From: Salinicoccus cyprini
GTDB taxonomy: Bacteria > Bacillota > Bacilli > Staphylococcales > Salinicoccaceae
Direction of reading: 5' to 3'
DNA: 64,000 nt
Assembly (NCBI RefSeq): GCF_007713705.1
Contig: NZ_VMSJ01000002.1
Location: forward strand, 186,001 to 250,000
Both the position numbers and the translations under genes were made by a program. Of this stretch, positions 1 to 8,575 are shown one piece after another. Position 1 is the stretch's first letter, and every line of letters begins with the position of its first letter. A model generated the notes under the pieces. That model was given only the letters and a program-made list of their open reading frames with translations, ran no database searches and was not told where the DNA came from.

Positions 1-491
1 ACATAATCCCAGTTGAGTATGGGGGATTCTCGGATGCTCGTACCGCTGATACCGAGTATTTTGCGATCCACCATGGTGACTTTTGTCTCGATGTCCGGAT
101 ATACTCTGGAGAAGAAATAATGCAATGGTTCAATGTATTCCTCCTCTCCGACATAGAACGTCAACGCTCCGACTTCAAAAGGAAGCGCATCCTTTTCATG
201 CATGATTGTTTCTGAAAGCATTTCGAGCCATGGTTCCCAACCATGTGGATATCTTGGAATGTGTGTTTCGTCGAGTTTCAGGACTGTCACATTATCGTCC
301 GGGCCAAGCAGCTGGCGCATTGCCTTGACCCGATTATCCAATACCATGCCATAATTGCCTCCCCGATCCCCTTCGTAACCGCTGACTATGACGAACGCAT
401 GCCTATTTTCCCGTTTCGCACGGATGACCTGCTCAAAATGACCAACGTGACAAGGTGCAAATGTGCCGAAGTAAATACCTAGATCTCTCAC
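1..491 (-). CDS. NadR-like nicotinamide-nucleotide adenylyltransferase (partial, 3' end outside window)
   Basis: Reading down from a GTG at 491, preceded by AGGAG on the minus strand, the frame stays open to the window edge, giving about 163 codons. The N-terminus carries a nucleotidyltransferase signature: GTFAPCHVGH about ten residues in, a variant of the GxFxPxHxGH ATP-binding motif. Further on is ISGTSIRESP, which matches the ISxTxxR second signature of this family. Together these indicate an HIGH-type adenylyltransferase of the NadR class, which transfers AMP from ATP to nicotinamide mononucleotide to make NAD. NadR proteins normally continue into a kinase domain; whether this one does lies beyond the window. 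The family is clear, but the exact substrate is inferred. Confidence 0.72.
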   Translation of the reverse strand, partial: MRDLGIYFGTFAPCHVGHFEQVIRAKRENRHAFVIVSGYEGDRGGNYGMVLDNRVKAMRQLLGPDDNVTVLKLDETHIPRYPHGWEPWLEMLSETIMHEKDALPFEVGALTFYVGEEEYIEPLHYFFSRVYPDIETKVTMVDRKILGISGTSIRESPILNWDY

Positions 492-639
492 AGTGCAATC
501 TCCTAACGATTTAAGTGTTAAACCAGTTATATCAGTATAGAAGCGGTTTATCAAATCCGGTTGCATGACATGGGCAACTATCAGCCGGATATATGCTACA
601 ATCAGATGGTATAAAATGAAAAGTCGAGGTATGTACCGA

Positions 640-1482
640 ATGATAAGATGGATGAATATATTCAAAGGTTTTCTGATGGGCATCTGTGAACTGATTCCTG
701 GTGTCAGCAGCGGAACGATGGCGCTGCTGCTCGGCATCTATGACGAGTTTCTCGGAGCCATCAGCAGAATCGTAACAAAACACTACAAAAAGGCAATCCT
801 TTTCCTGCTGCCACTGGTCATTGGCATGGGCATTGCCATTCTGACACTCACGTCGCTGATAGAATACCTGCTTGATCATCATACAGTCCCTACCCACTGG
901 TTCTTTATCGGGCTGGTGCTTGGTGTGGTCCCTATGATGCTCAGAGTTTCCGACTATAGAGTGGAATTTCGCACCCCGCATTACATACTGGTGCTTCTCG
1001 CAGTCACCATGCTCTTTGCACTCGGCCTGGTCAGAGGAAATGAGACCCCGCCTGAGGATCTGGTAGTCACACTGCCGCTTCTCGGCAAGATGTTCTTCAG
1101 CGGCATCCTTGCTTCGATGACCATGCTGCTGCCTGGCATATCAGGCTCTCTTGTACTGCTGATACTCGGTTCCTACAGCATTGTCATCTATTCCGTGAAT
1201 CAGCTCAAAGCTTTCAATCTGGAAATACTGCCTGTGCTGATCGCTGTCGGTGCCGGCATCGTCCTTGGACTGCTTCTGGCCAGCCGGATCATCCAGTACA
1301 TGCTTGTGCACTATACGTACCTGACCTATGCGCTCATACTGGGTCTGGTAATCGGCTCCGTGTTTGCCATCTACCCAGGTCTGCCGGAAACGGTCCTGTC
1401 CTGGTTCTTTACGGCAGTGGCTGCGATTGCCGGGTTTATCATCAGCTGGTTCATGGGTAAACGGAATAAAGAGACAATATGA
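640..1482 (+). CDS. popT: PopT, DUF368 undecaprenyl-phosphate translocase
   Basis: This 280-residue polytopic membrane protein has the DUF368 N-terminal signature, GxxxGxxELIPGVSSGT (residues about 8-25), and a second PGISGS-type repeat near the middle (LLPGISGSLV). DUF368 proteins were recently shown in Vibrio and Staphylococcus to recycle the lipid carrier undecaprenyl phosphate across the membrane for cell wall synthesis. The frame is open from 565, but the ATG at 640 is preferred because GAGGT lies about nine bases upstream and the product then starts directly before the conserved segment. The stop overlaps an ATG at 1479, but the next gene probably starts at 1497. Role is by homology. 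Confidence 0.85.
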   Translation: MIRWMNIFKGFLMGICELIPGVSSGTMALLLGIYDEFLGAISRIVTKHYKKAILFLLPLVIGMGIAILTLTSLIEYLLDHHTVPTHWFFIGLVLGVVPMMLRVSDYRVEFRTPHYILVLLAVTMLFALGLVRGNETPPEDLVVTLPLLGKMFFSGILASMTMLLPGISGSLVLLILGSYSIVIYSVNQLKAFNLEILPVLIAVGAGIVLGLLLASRIIQYMLVHYTYLTYALILGLVIGSVFAIYPGLPETVLSWFFTAVAAIAGFIISWFMGKRNKETI

Positions 1483-1496
1483 ATCGAGGTGAGTAT

Positions 1497-2525
1497 ATGG
1501 AGCGCCACCCACTGATCATGGCCTATCATCAATATGTAGAATCGACAATCGATTACCGTGTCGCTGTACTGGGCCAGGTGGATGCAGGCAAGAGTGCCCT
1601 GGTGAACAGGCTTGCAGATGCAGATTCCCATATATCGGCCCAGACCGATGCCACACGTACAGTAACTGAGCACCCTTATGGCGCACGGGGCAGAATACTT
1701 GATTTTCCGGGTGTTGGCACAACTGAATATTCACCAAAACAGTACAGGAAGCTGATTGCGAAAACGGATATCAAGCATGTACTGTATGTCTTTTCCTCAA
1801 AAATCCGCGATGCGGATGAGGCGACCATCAGGTACCTTGCGAAGAAAGGAATCCATATCACTTTCGTCTATAACAAAAGTGATACGCTTGTCGATGTTTC
1901 AGGGAAAAGGTCACAGGAAATCCTGATGAATGACAAGGATACTGAGTTGCATGTCACTTTCAAGAAGCAGATTGACCAGCCGCTCCACTACTATTTTACA
2001 AGTGTCAAAGAGGGCGCGGGCATTGCGGAGCTGCGCGCACAGCTCGACCGCATTTTTGAAAAAAAGGATGCACGCTTTGAAGAAAGGGTGCAAAGCGCAC
2101 AGTTTATTGAAAAATTTCTTACGAAAAAGATGAATGGACTCGCAACGAGGCTGCTTTCACCAGGCTTCAAGGACATCATCCTGAGTCGTGCCTACCGGTC
2201 CATCGAGGAGATGACGGAATCGCATTACCAGGTGACAGCACAAGACGGTGTCGAAATCGGTCAGGAGATTCCGAGAGCAGCAACATACATCAACCGGGTG
2301 AAAAACACGGACAAGGATATGAAGAACCCCAGAGACTACATCAATCATCTTGCCTCGGTATTCAGTGCCATCTTCAAGATGCGCAAACTGAATGTAGTCA
2401 CTTTCATCGCCTCATCACTTGGAGAAATCGGGATAAAGAATATCTATCCTGTGATGAAAGGGACATTTGAATACGTTGGGGATATGAATGATTTTGCTCG
2501 TGAAGTCATCAAACATCATCGATGA
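1497..2525 (+). CDS. Dynamin/IRG-like GTPase of unknown role
   Basis: The 342-residue product has a complete G domain in its first half: G1 GQVDAGKSA, G3 DFPG and G4 NKSD. The second half is helical and lacks any enzyme signature I recognise, ending in a segment with hydrophobic stretches around VVTFIASSLGEIGIKNIYP. This arrangement resembles the IRG/dynamin-like or 50S-binding GTPase superfamily, but I cannot name an orthologue. The start at 1497 is chosen over 1479 because GAGGTGA lies five bases upstream of 1497. The gene follows popT by 14 bases, so the two are probably co-transcribed. A strong terminator follows. Confidence 0.68.
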   Translation: MERHPLIMAYHQYVESTIDYRVAVLGQVDAGKSALVNRLADADSHISAQTDATRTVTEHPYGARGRILDFPGVGTTEYSPKQYRKLIAKTDIKHVLYVFSSKIRDADEATIRYLAKKGIHITFVYNKSDTLVDVSGKRSQEILMNDKDTELHVTFKKQIDQPLHYYFTSVKEGAGIAELRAQLDRIFEKKDARFEERVQSAQFIEKFLTKKMNGLATRLLSPGFKDIILSRAYRSIEEMTESHYQVTAQDGVEIGQEIPRAATYINRVKNTDKDMKNPRDYINHLASVFSAIFKMRKLNVVTFIASSLGEIGIKNIYPVMKGTFEYVGDMNDFAREVIKHHR

Positions 2526-2530
2526 CAGGA

Positions 2531-2563
2531 GCGTTTCAGCTCATCAGCTGAAACGCTTTTTTT
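2531..2563 (+). terminator. Rho-independent terminator after the GTPase gene
   Basis: The arms GCGTTTCAGCT and AGCTGAAACGC form a perfect stem around a short CATC loop and are followed by a run of seven T. It closes the popT-GTPase unit. The stretch up to the sugar operon promoter holds one further weak GC-rich hairpin (about 2574-2594) without a T run. Confidence 0.88.
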
Positions 2564-2639
2564 CATGCTCGGCCGCCCCTTTGGGTAGAGGGGCCCAGGA
2601 ACCGTTTCTACTTCTTCCATGAATGCAATAAAAATTTTA

Positions 2640-2653
2640 TGCAATCGTTTGCA
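2640..2653. promoter_or_regulatory. Upstream LacI/CcpA-type operator of the sugar operon
   Basis: TGCAATCGTTTGCA is a 14-bp near-palindrome centred on CG. It matches 12 of 14 positions of the cre consensus TGWAANCGNTNWCA. It lies nine bases upstream of the -35 box. It could bind CcpA or the LacI-family regulator encoded in this operon. Confidence 0.55.
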
Positions 2654-2661
2654 AAAAAGTG

Positions 2662-2690
2662 TTGACTTCAGATTATTTCAAATATAGAAT
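2662..2690 (+). promoter_or_regulatory. SigA promoter of the sugar operon
   Basis: The -35 box TTGACT (2662-2667) and the -10 box TAGAAT (2685-2690) are separated by 17 bases. They lie about 50 bases upstream of the binding-protein start and between two LacI/CcpA-like operators. Confidence 0.7.
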
Positions 2691-2706
2691 CATATCTATA
2701 AGCGAA

Positions 2707-2720
2707 TGACAGCGCTTACG
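2707..2720. promoter_or_regulatory. Downstream LacI/CcpA-type operator of the sugar operon
   Basis: TGACAGCGCTTACG has the AGCGCT core of LacI-family operators and matches 12 of 14 cre positions. It lies about 10-15 bases past the predicted transcription start, a position expected to block elongation or promoter clearance. The centre-to-centre distance to the upstream site is 67 bp. Confidence 0.6.
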
Positions 2721-2739
2721 TAAAAAGGGGGATGTACAG

Positions 2740-4044
2740 ATGGAGAAATTCAAGTGGAGTTATGCTTTCCTTTTCACACTGATTCTGATGCTTGGTGCAT
2801 GTGGAAACAGCGGGGATGCAGGAGGGGCAGTTTCAGACGAAACAGAGGAAGGTGGAAGCGAAGGAGAATCAGTGACCATTGACCTTTACCAGTTCAAAGT
2901 GGAGTTCAGGGATCAGTTTGAGAGTCTGGTCGCACAATATGAAGAAGAGAACCCCAATGTAACCATCAACGTGGAAACTGTCGGCGGTGGTAATGACTAT
3001 GGTGCGACTCTGAAATCAAAGATTGCATCTGGTGAGGAACCTGATATTTTCAACATAGGCGGTCCGCAGGACTATGCAGACCACCAGGATCGTATCGCAC
3101 CTATAGAAGATTCCGAAGCTGCAGACGCAGCGCTTGACGGCACACTCGAAGCAGTGACTGTTGACGATCAGGTCTATGGCCTGCCATATAACCTTGAAGG
3201 CTATGGTCTGATATACAATAAGTCCATCTTCGAAGAGGCAGGTATCAACCCGGACGACTTGACAACAATGGAAGATCTGCAGGCGGCAGTTGAGACGCTT
3301 GATGGCATGAAGGAAGAGCTTGGACTAGAAGCTGTCTTTGCATTCCCGGGCAAGGAGAGATGGGTTTATGGAAACCACTCCAGCAGTTCTTTCCTCGCAC
3401 CTGAGTTCAACAATAGCGTCCAGGAAGCTTTTGAATCGGACACAGTAGAGTTTGAACTTTCCGAAGAGCTTAAAAACTATATTGATATGCAGGTTGAATA
3501 TTCCGAGCAGCCTGTGCTGAGTCTCGACTATTCACAGCAGGTGGAAGCACTCTACTCCATGGAGAAAGTGGCGATGATCCAGCAGGGTAACTGGGCATAC
3601 CCATCCATCGAACAGATCGCACCTGAAGTTGCGGAAAACTCAGGCATCATTCCGATTCCTGTAGCAGGAGAATCCAAAATGCCGGTCGGTGTACCACAGT
3701 ACTGGGTCGTCAACTCCGGTGCTGAAGAAAATGTACAGGAAGCAGCAGTCGATTTCCTGGACTGGATGTATACTTCTGATGCGGGCAAGGAAGCAGTAAT
3801 CAACGACTTCAACTTCATCCCGGCATATGAGGGCTATGATACAAGCCAGATTACAGATCCGCTGTCTCAGGAGATATACCAGTATTCTGAAGAAGGCAAT
3901 ACAAGCGGCTGGGTGTTCCTCGGCTACCCGACAGGATTCGCGGAAGAGACATTCGGAAATAATGTGCAGCAGTACATCTCCGGAGACATTACATGGGAAG
4001 AAGTCGTGGAAAACTCCAAAGCATACTGGGAAGAGAATAGATAA
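2740..4044 (+). CDS. Sugar ABC transporter substrate-binding lipoprotein (family 1, ThuE/MalE-like)
   Basis: The 434-residue protein begins with a lipoprotein signal peptide ending in the lipobox LGAC (Cys about residue 21), followed by a Ser/Gly/Glu-rich linker. The mature part has the family 1 solute-binding fold: VTIDLYQF at its start, ASGEEPDIFNIG near residue 110, and the C-terminal GYPTGFAEETFGNNVQQY segment. It would capture a sugar outside the membrane and deliver it to the two permeases encoded next. It is the first gene of the operon and has an AAGGGGG ribosome site. The nearest functional parallels are the trehalose/maltose binding proteins of thu operons; the ligand is not evident from sequence. 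Confidence 0.88.
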   Translation: MEKFKWSYAFLFTLILMLGACGNSGDAGGAVSDETEEGGSEGESVTIDLYQFKVEFRDQFESLVAQYEEENPNVTINVETVGGGNDYGATLKSKIASGEEPDIFNIGGPQDYADHQDRIAPIEDSEAADAALDGTLEAVTVDDQVYGLPYNLEGYGLIYNKSIFEEAGINPDDLTTMEDLQAAVETLDGMKEELGLEAVFAFPGKERWVYGNHSSSSFLAPEFNNSVQEAFESDTVEFELSEELKNYIDMQVEYSEQPVLSLDYSQQVEALYSMEKVAMIQQGNWAYPSIEQIAPEVAENSGIIPIPVAGESKMPVGVPQYWVVNSGAEENVQEAAVDFLDWMYTSDAGKEAVINDFNFIPAYEGYDTSQITDPLSQEIYQYSEEGNTSGWVFLGYPTGFAEETFGNNVQQYISGDITWEEVVENSKAYWEENR

Positions 4045-4053
4045 TAGGGATGA

Positions 4054-4080
4054 TAATGGAGCAATCGCATTGCTCCATTA
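4054..4080 (+). terminator. Intercistronic hairpin between binding-protein and permease genes
   Basis: The arms TAATGGAGCAA and TTGCTCCATTA form a perfect 11-bp stem with a TCGCA loop, followed only by TTTCTT. This looks like a partial terminator or an mRNA-stabilising hairpin that lets the binding-protein message accumulate above that of the permeases. Transcription must continue through it to reach the rest of the operon. Confidence 0.6.
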
Positions 4081-4101
4081 TTTCTTAAATGAGGTGTTAA
4101 T

Positions 4102-4968
4102 ATGAAGACCAAAAATATCATGTACTGGGTATTCATCGCCCCAGTGCTGGCTGCGCTTTTGATTGTTGTAGTCGTCCCATTCGTCTGGGGTATCTATTAT
4201 TCTTTGACTGAATGGTCGGGGGATATGGCACAGACGCCGGTATTCACAGGTTTCGGCAACTACGTGAGTTTGTTTTCCGACCCGACATTTCTCGGGGCAC
4301 TCTGGTTCACTTTCAAATACGCCATTGTTACAGTAATCATCATAAACGTCGTCGGCTTTTCGCTGGCTCTGATTGTGACCAGCTACATAAAGTCGAAGAA
4401 CTTCCTGAGAACCGTCTTTTTCATGCCGAACCTCATTGGTGGTCTGATACTCGGTTTTGTCTGGCAGTTCATCTTTACGGACATTTTCAATACTATAGGC
4501 GAGGCACTCGGGGTTGAGATGCTGGAAGGGTGGCTGGCAACTCCGGCGACGGGCTTCTGGGGACTTGTAATCCTGCATGTGTGGCAGATGGCCGGATATA
4601 TCATGATCATCTATATCGCCTATCTGCAGAGCATACCTGATGAACTCCTTGAGGCAGCGGATATGGACGGAGCAAGTTATATGCAGAAATTGAAGAATGT
4701 CGTAATGCCGCTGGTGGCTCCTGCGTTTACAGTAAGCATGTTCCTGACGCTGTCCGGTGCATTCAAGATATACGACCAGAACCTTTCTCTTACAGGAGGC
4801 GGACCTGGAGGTACGACGAAAATGATTGCGATGGATATCGTAGATACGGCATTTGCCATGAACACCATGGGGCTTGCCCAGGCCAAGGCCGTCATATTCT
4901 TCATCATTGTTGCCCTCCTCAGTCTCACGCAGGTCTATTATAATAAGAAAAAAGAGGTGGAGCTGTAA
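4102..4968 (+). CDS. Sugar ABC transporter permease 1 (MalF/ThuF-like)
   Basis: This 288-residue inner-membrane permease has about six transmembrane segments. Its cytoplasmic coupling loop contains the EAA motif, EAADMDGASYMQKLKNVVMP (about residues 188-207), which docks on the ATPase. A GAGGTG ribosome site precedes the ATG. It forms a heterodimer with the next permease and would be energised by the MsmX-type ATPase encoded at the end of the operon. Its stop overlaps the start of the next gene by one base (TAATG), indicating translational coupling. Confidence 0.88.
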   Translation: MKTKNIMYWVFIAPVLAALLIVVVVPFVWGIYYSLTEWSGDMAQTPVFTGFGNYVSLFSDPTFLGALWFTFKYAIVTVIIINVVGFSLALIVTSYIKSKNFLRTVFFMPNLIGGLILGFVWQFIFTDIFNTIGEALGVEMLEGWLATPATGFWGLVILHVWQMAGYIMIIYIAYLQSIPDELLEAADMDGASYMQKLKNVVMPLVAPAFTVSMFLTLSGAFKIYDQNLSLTGGGPGGTTKMIAMDIVDTAFAMNTMGLAQAKAVIFFIIVALLSLTQVYYNKKKEVEL

Positions 4969-5789
4969 TGAAGAAGAAAAAGACGACCGGTCGTGTTGTT
5001 CTCGAAATCATCGGTATCCTGCTCGCACTTCTGTGGCTCTCCCCTTTCTATATTATGCTGGCCAATGCCTTCAAAACGAAAAGGGAGTTGTTTGAAAACA
5101 CACTTGCACCGCCGAGCGAACCTATTGTACAGAACTTTGTGGAGGCTTTTAATGAGCTTGATTTTCTTAGAACATTCTTCAATTCGTTCCTGATCACTTC
5201 ACTCAGCATCATCTGCATCGTATTCTTTTCGGCTATGGCAGCCTATGCGCTATCAAGAAACAAGAGCAAAGTCAGTGGAGTGATCTTCTTCCTTTTTGTA
5301 GCAAGCATGCTGATACCATTCCAGTCGGTGATGATTCCGCTGGTCAAGATTTTCAGTGAGCTTCAGAGTCTGAACAAGTGGGGTCTGATCTTCATGTATA
5401 TCGGCTTCGGCTCGGGGCTTTCACTTTTCCTCTATCATGGTGCACTGAAAAACATACCGATTTCTCTCGATGAAGCGGCGAAGATCGACGGGGCAACCAA
5501 ATGGCAGACTTTCTGGCATGTCATCTTCCCACTTTTGAGACCGATCGGCATCACAGTGGCAATCCTGAATGTCATCTGGATATGGAACGATTTCCTACTG
5601 CCGAGTCTGGTGCTTGGACAGGGGGATGAAACAATCCCGCTCAAACTGTTCCTGTTCTTCGGACAGTACACAAAGCAGTGGACACTGGCACTTGCAGGTC
5701 TGACAATATCCATCATTCCTGTCATCATCGGCTACTTTATTGCTCAGAAGCATATCATCAAAGGAGTATCGGATGGTGCAGTGAAGTAG
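4968..5789 (+). CDS. Sugar ABC transporter permease 2 (MalG/ThuG-like)
   Basis: A 273-residue carbohydrate permease of the MalG type. It has a positively charged N-terminus, six predicted membrane spans, and the EAA loop EAAKIDGATKWQTFWHVIFP (about residues 164-183). It is translationally coupled to permease 1 and forms the second half of the channel. The C-terminus ends QKHIIKGVSDGAVK, typical of the family. Confidence 0.88.
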   Translation: MKKKKTTGRVVLEIIGILLALLWLSPFYIMLANAFKTKRELFENTLAPPSEPIVQNFVEAFNELDFLRTFFNSFLITSLSIICIVFFSAMAAYALSRNKSKVSGVIFFLFVASMLIPFQSVMIPLVKIFSELQSLNKWGLIFMYIGFGSGLSLFLYHGALKNIPISLDEAAKIDGATKWQTFWHVIFPLLRPIGITVAILNVIWIWNDFLLPSLVLGQGDETIPLKLFLFFGQYTKQWTLALAGLTISIIPVIIGYFIAQKHIIKGVSDGAVK

Positions 5790-5808
5790 CCGGGAGGGTT
5801 ATGGTGAA

Positions 5809-6828
5809 ATGGTGACGATAAAAGATGTAGCGAAGATTGCAGGGGTTTCCCCTTCCACTGTTTCCAGAGTGATCAAGGATCATGATGGCATCAGCAGTAC
5901 TACAAAAAAGAAAGTCAGAAGAATAATGGAGGAGGTCGGGTACGCGCCCAATATTTCGGCGCGGAACCTGGTGACGAACCAGGCTAACACAATCGGTCTG
6001 GTCATCAAAAGTGGTATGCATGAGGTGAACCTCAATCCATTCTATTCTGAAGTGAATCTTGGAGTTTCCGAAACGTGCAGGGAAAACGGCTTCTCCACGC
6101 TCACTACTTCTGCAGCAGACGATGTGAACCTGCTGGCGGAAGTGAAAGAACTGATCAGTTCCAGACAGGTCGACGGTTTCATCCTTCTTTATTCCAAAGC
6201 AGACGATCCGATAGCGGATTTCCTTCAAGCAGCACGTTTTCCCTACGTGGTCATAGGGAAAAATATATTTAAAAACTGTGAAGCAGCCTATGTGGATAAT
6301 GATAATGTACAGGCGGCATTTGCAATCACTGAATTATTGCTCAAAAAAGGGTATAGTGAAATTGTAATGGTTGTCGATAATGATATTTTCGCAGTTGCGA
6401 AGGATAGGATAAAAGGATTTGAAATGGCTATGGATGGATCTGCTCTGCCCGGAACGGGCAGTGTGATCAAATGTGAAAATGAAGACGGTTCAATCCGACG
6501 CATGCTGGACTTCCTTTTCAGCAGCAGCCGGCCGCACGCCTTGCTGACTTTGGATGGGGTGCTGAACTCCAGAATCATTTCCCATCTCTACCAGTTGGGA
6601 ATCCGCATTCCGGAAGATGTCGCGACCGCAACTTTCAGTGATTCGCTGCTGACCAAGCTTGCTTCTCCTCCTCAGACAACAGTGGATATTTTTCCGCAGG
6701 AGCTGGGCAGGGAAGCGGGCAAGGAGATCATCACACTGGTCAGGGATCCGGACAGGCCGAAGAAGGACATCACAGTGCCGACACGCATCATAGAGAGGCA
6801 ATCCACACATAAGGAGGAAGATGAATGA
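5809..6828 (+). CDS. LacI-family transcriptional regulator
   Basis: The 339-residue protein starts with a canonical LacI helix-turn-helix: [20 protein letters not shown] (residues 1-20), followed by a hinge helix around residues 45-58. The rest is a periplasmic-binding-protein-like effector domain with an IxxxQVDGFIL-type segment. It sits inside the operon between the permeases and the catabolic genes. It probably represses the promoter at 2662-2690 through the two LacI-type sites there and so autoregulates. The effector sugar is unknown. The GGGAGGG ribosome site is ten bases upstream of the ATG. Confidence 0.85.
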   Translation: MVTIKDVAKIAGVSPSTVSRVIKDHDGISSTTKKKVRRIMEEVGYAPNISARNLVTNQANTIGLVIKSGMHEVNLNPFYSEVNLGVSETCRENGFSTLTTSAADDVNLLAEVKELISSRQVDGFILLYSKADDPIADFLQAARFPYVVIGKNIFKNCEAAYVDNDNVQAAFAITELLLKKGYSEIVMVVDNDIFAVAKDRIKGFEMAMDGSALPGTGSVIKCENEDGSIRRMLDFLFSSSRPHALLTLDGVLNSRIISHLYQLGIRIPEDVATATFSDSLLTKLASPPQTTVDIFPQELGREAGKEIITLVRDPDRPKKDITVPTRIIERQSTHKEEDE

Positions 6829-7541
6829 AAGTGACGGTTTGGAACGAATACAGACACGAGAAGGAAAATGAAGAGGTAGGCAATATATATCCGGAAGGCA
6901 TCCACGCCCAGATTGCAAGCTTCCTCGAGGGGCATGAAGTGACGACTGCGACACTCGACGAGCCTGAGCATGGTCTGACCGACGAAGTGCTGGATGATAC
7001 GGATGTGCTCATCTGGTGGGGCCATAAGGCCCATGATGAAGTATCTGATGAGATCGCCGAGAAGGTACAGCAGCGTGTATGGGATGGCATGGGACTGGTC
7101 GTTCTCCATTCCGCACACTTTTCAAAACCATTCAAACTGCTCATGGGGACGTCATGCGATCTCAAGTGGCGCGAGGCACAGGAGAAGGAGCGTCTGTGGG
7201 TCGTGGATCCAACACATCCGATTGTGGACGGACTCGGAGAATATTTCGAGCTGCCGCAGGAAGAGATGTACGGCGAGCACTTCGATATCCCGGTTCCGGA
7301 TGAACTGATCATGCTCAGTTGGTTCGAAGGCGGCGAAGTCTTCAGAAGTGCATGTACATTCAAGCGTGGAAACGGCAAGATCTTCTACTTCCGCCCGGGA
7401 CATGAAACCCATCCGACATACTACGATGCAAACGTCCAGACAGTCATCAGAAATGGTGTCGACTGGGCAGGCAGTGGCCGCGGCAAGAAGCATTTCTACG
7501 GAAACCACGAACCATTGGAACAGATAAAGGAGAAATCATAA
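6825..7541 (+). CDS. thuA: ThuA-like protein (trehalose utilisation family)
   Basis: This 238-residue protein has the class-I glutamine-amidotransferase-like fold typical of Thu[14 protein letters not shown] at the start, [15 protein letters not shown]-like residues near 60, and the conserved C-terminal [15 protein letters not shown] block. In Sinorhizobium, thuA and thuB are needed to convert trehalose and related disaccharides to 3-keto derivatives; the exact step done by ThuA is not settled. The gene overlaps the regulator by ATGA and abuts the next dehydrogenase (TAATG), so the genes are translationally linked. Confidence 0.85.
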   Translation: MKVTVWNEYRHEKENEEVGNIYPEGIHAQIASFLEGHEVTTATLDEPEHGLTDEVLDDTDVLIWWGHKAHDEVSDEIAEKVQQRVWDGMGLVVLHSAHFSKPFKLLMGTSCDLKWREAQEKERLWVVDPTHPIVDGLGEYFELPQEEMYGEHFDIPVPDELIMLSWFEGGEVFRSACTFKRGNGKIFYFRPGHETHPTYYDANVQTVIRNGVDWAGSGRGKKHFYGNHEPLEQIKEKS

Positions 7542-8566
7542 TGATCAAGGTTGGTATTATCGGATGCGGCAGCATTGGAGTCAAACGTCATATTGCCGAA
7601 TATAGCAAACTCGAAAATGTGGAACTGGTCGCATTCTGCGATCTGGTGAAAGAACGGGCTGAAGCCCAGCAGGAAATCTACGGGGGGAAAGTCTACGAGG
7701 ATTACACCGAGCTGTTGGCTGATGAGTCCGTAGAAGCAGTCAGTGTCTGTACACCGAACTATAAGCATGCAGAAATTTCAATTGCAGCACTTGAAGCGGG
7801 GAAGCATGTACTGTGCGAGAAACCGATGGGTATCACTCTGGACGAAATGGACCGTATGATTGAGGCTGAAAAGAAATCAGGCAAGCAGCTGATGGTCGGC
7901 CATAACCAGCGGCTGATCAAGGAGCATCAGGTGGCACGTGACTATATAGCCGAAGGCAGACTCGGTAGAATCTACTCTTTCCGAACAGCTTTTGGTCATG
8001 GTGGCCCGGAAGGCTGGAGTGTGGACGGAAAGGACAGCTGGTTCTTCAAAAAAGATCAGGCAGTAATGGGTGCCATGGGTGATCTCGGTGTGCACAAGGC
8101 GGACCTGATCCGTTACATTCTCGATGAAGAGGTCGTCGATGTCGGCGGGTTCATTTCAAAGGAAGCAAAGGAATTCTCCGATGTGGATGATAATGCGGTA
8201 TGCATCCTGCGTACAGAGTCGAATGTAATTGGTACGCTGCAGGCGAGCTGGGCGTTCTACGGGGAAGAGGACAATTCGACGGTCATTTATGGCGACAAGG
8301 GTGTGCTCAATCTTCTCGATGACCCGGAATATTCGTTTATTTTCACCAGCAGTACAGGAGAAGTGGTCCGCGAAAACTATGGCGGCATCCAGACGAATGA
8401 CGACGAAGGGCAGAGCAAGAAATCCTTTGTCATGGAAGCGTTCATCGATGCGCTTGTCAAAGACGAGCGTGTCCCTGTAACGGCGGAGGACGCAAAAAAA
8501 TCCGTCGAAATCATACTGAATGCTTTCGAATCTGATAGAACAAATAAGATCATTACTGAAGAATAG
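7541..8566 (+). CDS. Gfo/Idh/MocA-family oxidoreductase 1 (ThuB-like)
   Basis: The 341-residue enzyme has an N-terminal Rossmann domain with GCGSIG (residues 8-13) and the EKP motif (residues 93-95) that contributes the catalytic lysine. The C-terminal sugar-binding domain carries DLGVH (D181, H185), the usual DxxxH catalytic motif. These enzymes oxidise a sugar hydroxyl using NAD(P). With ThuA next door, oxidation of C3 of a disaccharide or glucoside is the likely reaction. The GWSVDGKDSWFF insertion before the active site resembles glycoside-processing members. Substrate is inferred from context. Confidence 0.87.
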   Translation: MIKVGIIGCGSIGVKRHIAEYSKLENVELVAFCDLVKERAEAQQEIYGGKVYEDYTELLADESVEAVSVCTPNYKHAEISIAALEAGKHVLCEKPMGITLDEMDRMIEAEKKSGKQLMVGHNQRLIKEHQVARDYIAEGRLGRIYSFRTAFGHGGPEGWSVDGKDSWFFKKDQAVMGAMGDLGVHKADLIRYILDEEVVDVGGFISKEAKEFSDVDDNAVCILRTESNVIGTLQASWAFYGEEDNSTVIYGDKGVLNLLDDPEYSFIFTSSTGEVVRENYGGIQTNDDEGQSKKSFVMEAFIDALVKDERVPVTAEDAKKSVEIILNAFESDRTNKIITEE

Positions 8567-8575
8567 GTGTTGCAA

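Noticed and set aside
243-482. 79-codon plus-strand open frame at the left edge
   Set aside because: It lies opposite the NadR-like frame, which has clear family motifs and a ribosome site; the plus frame has neither.
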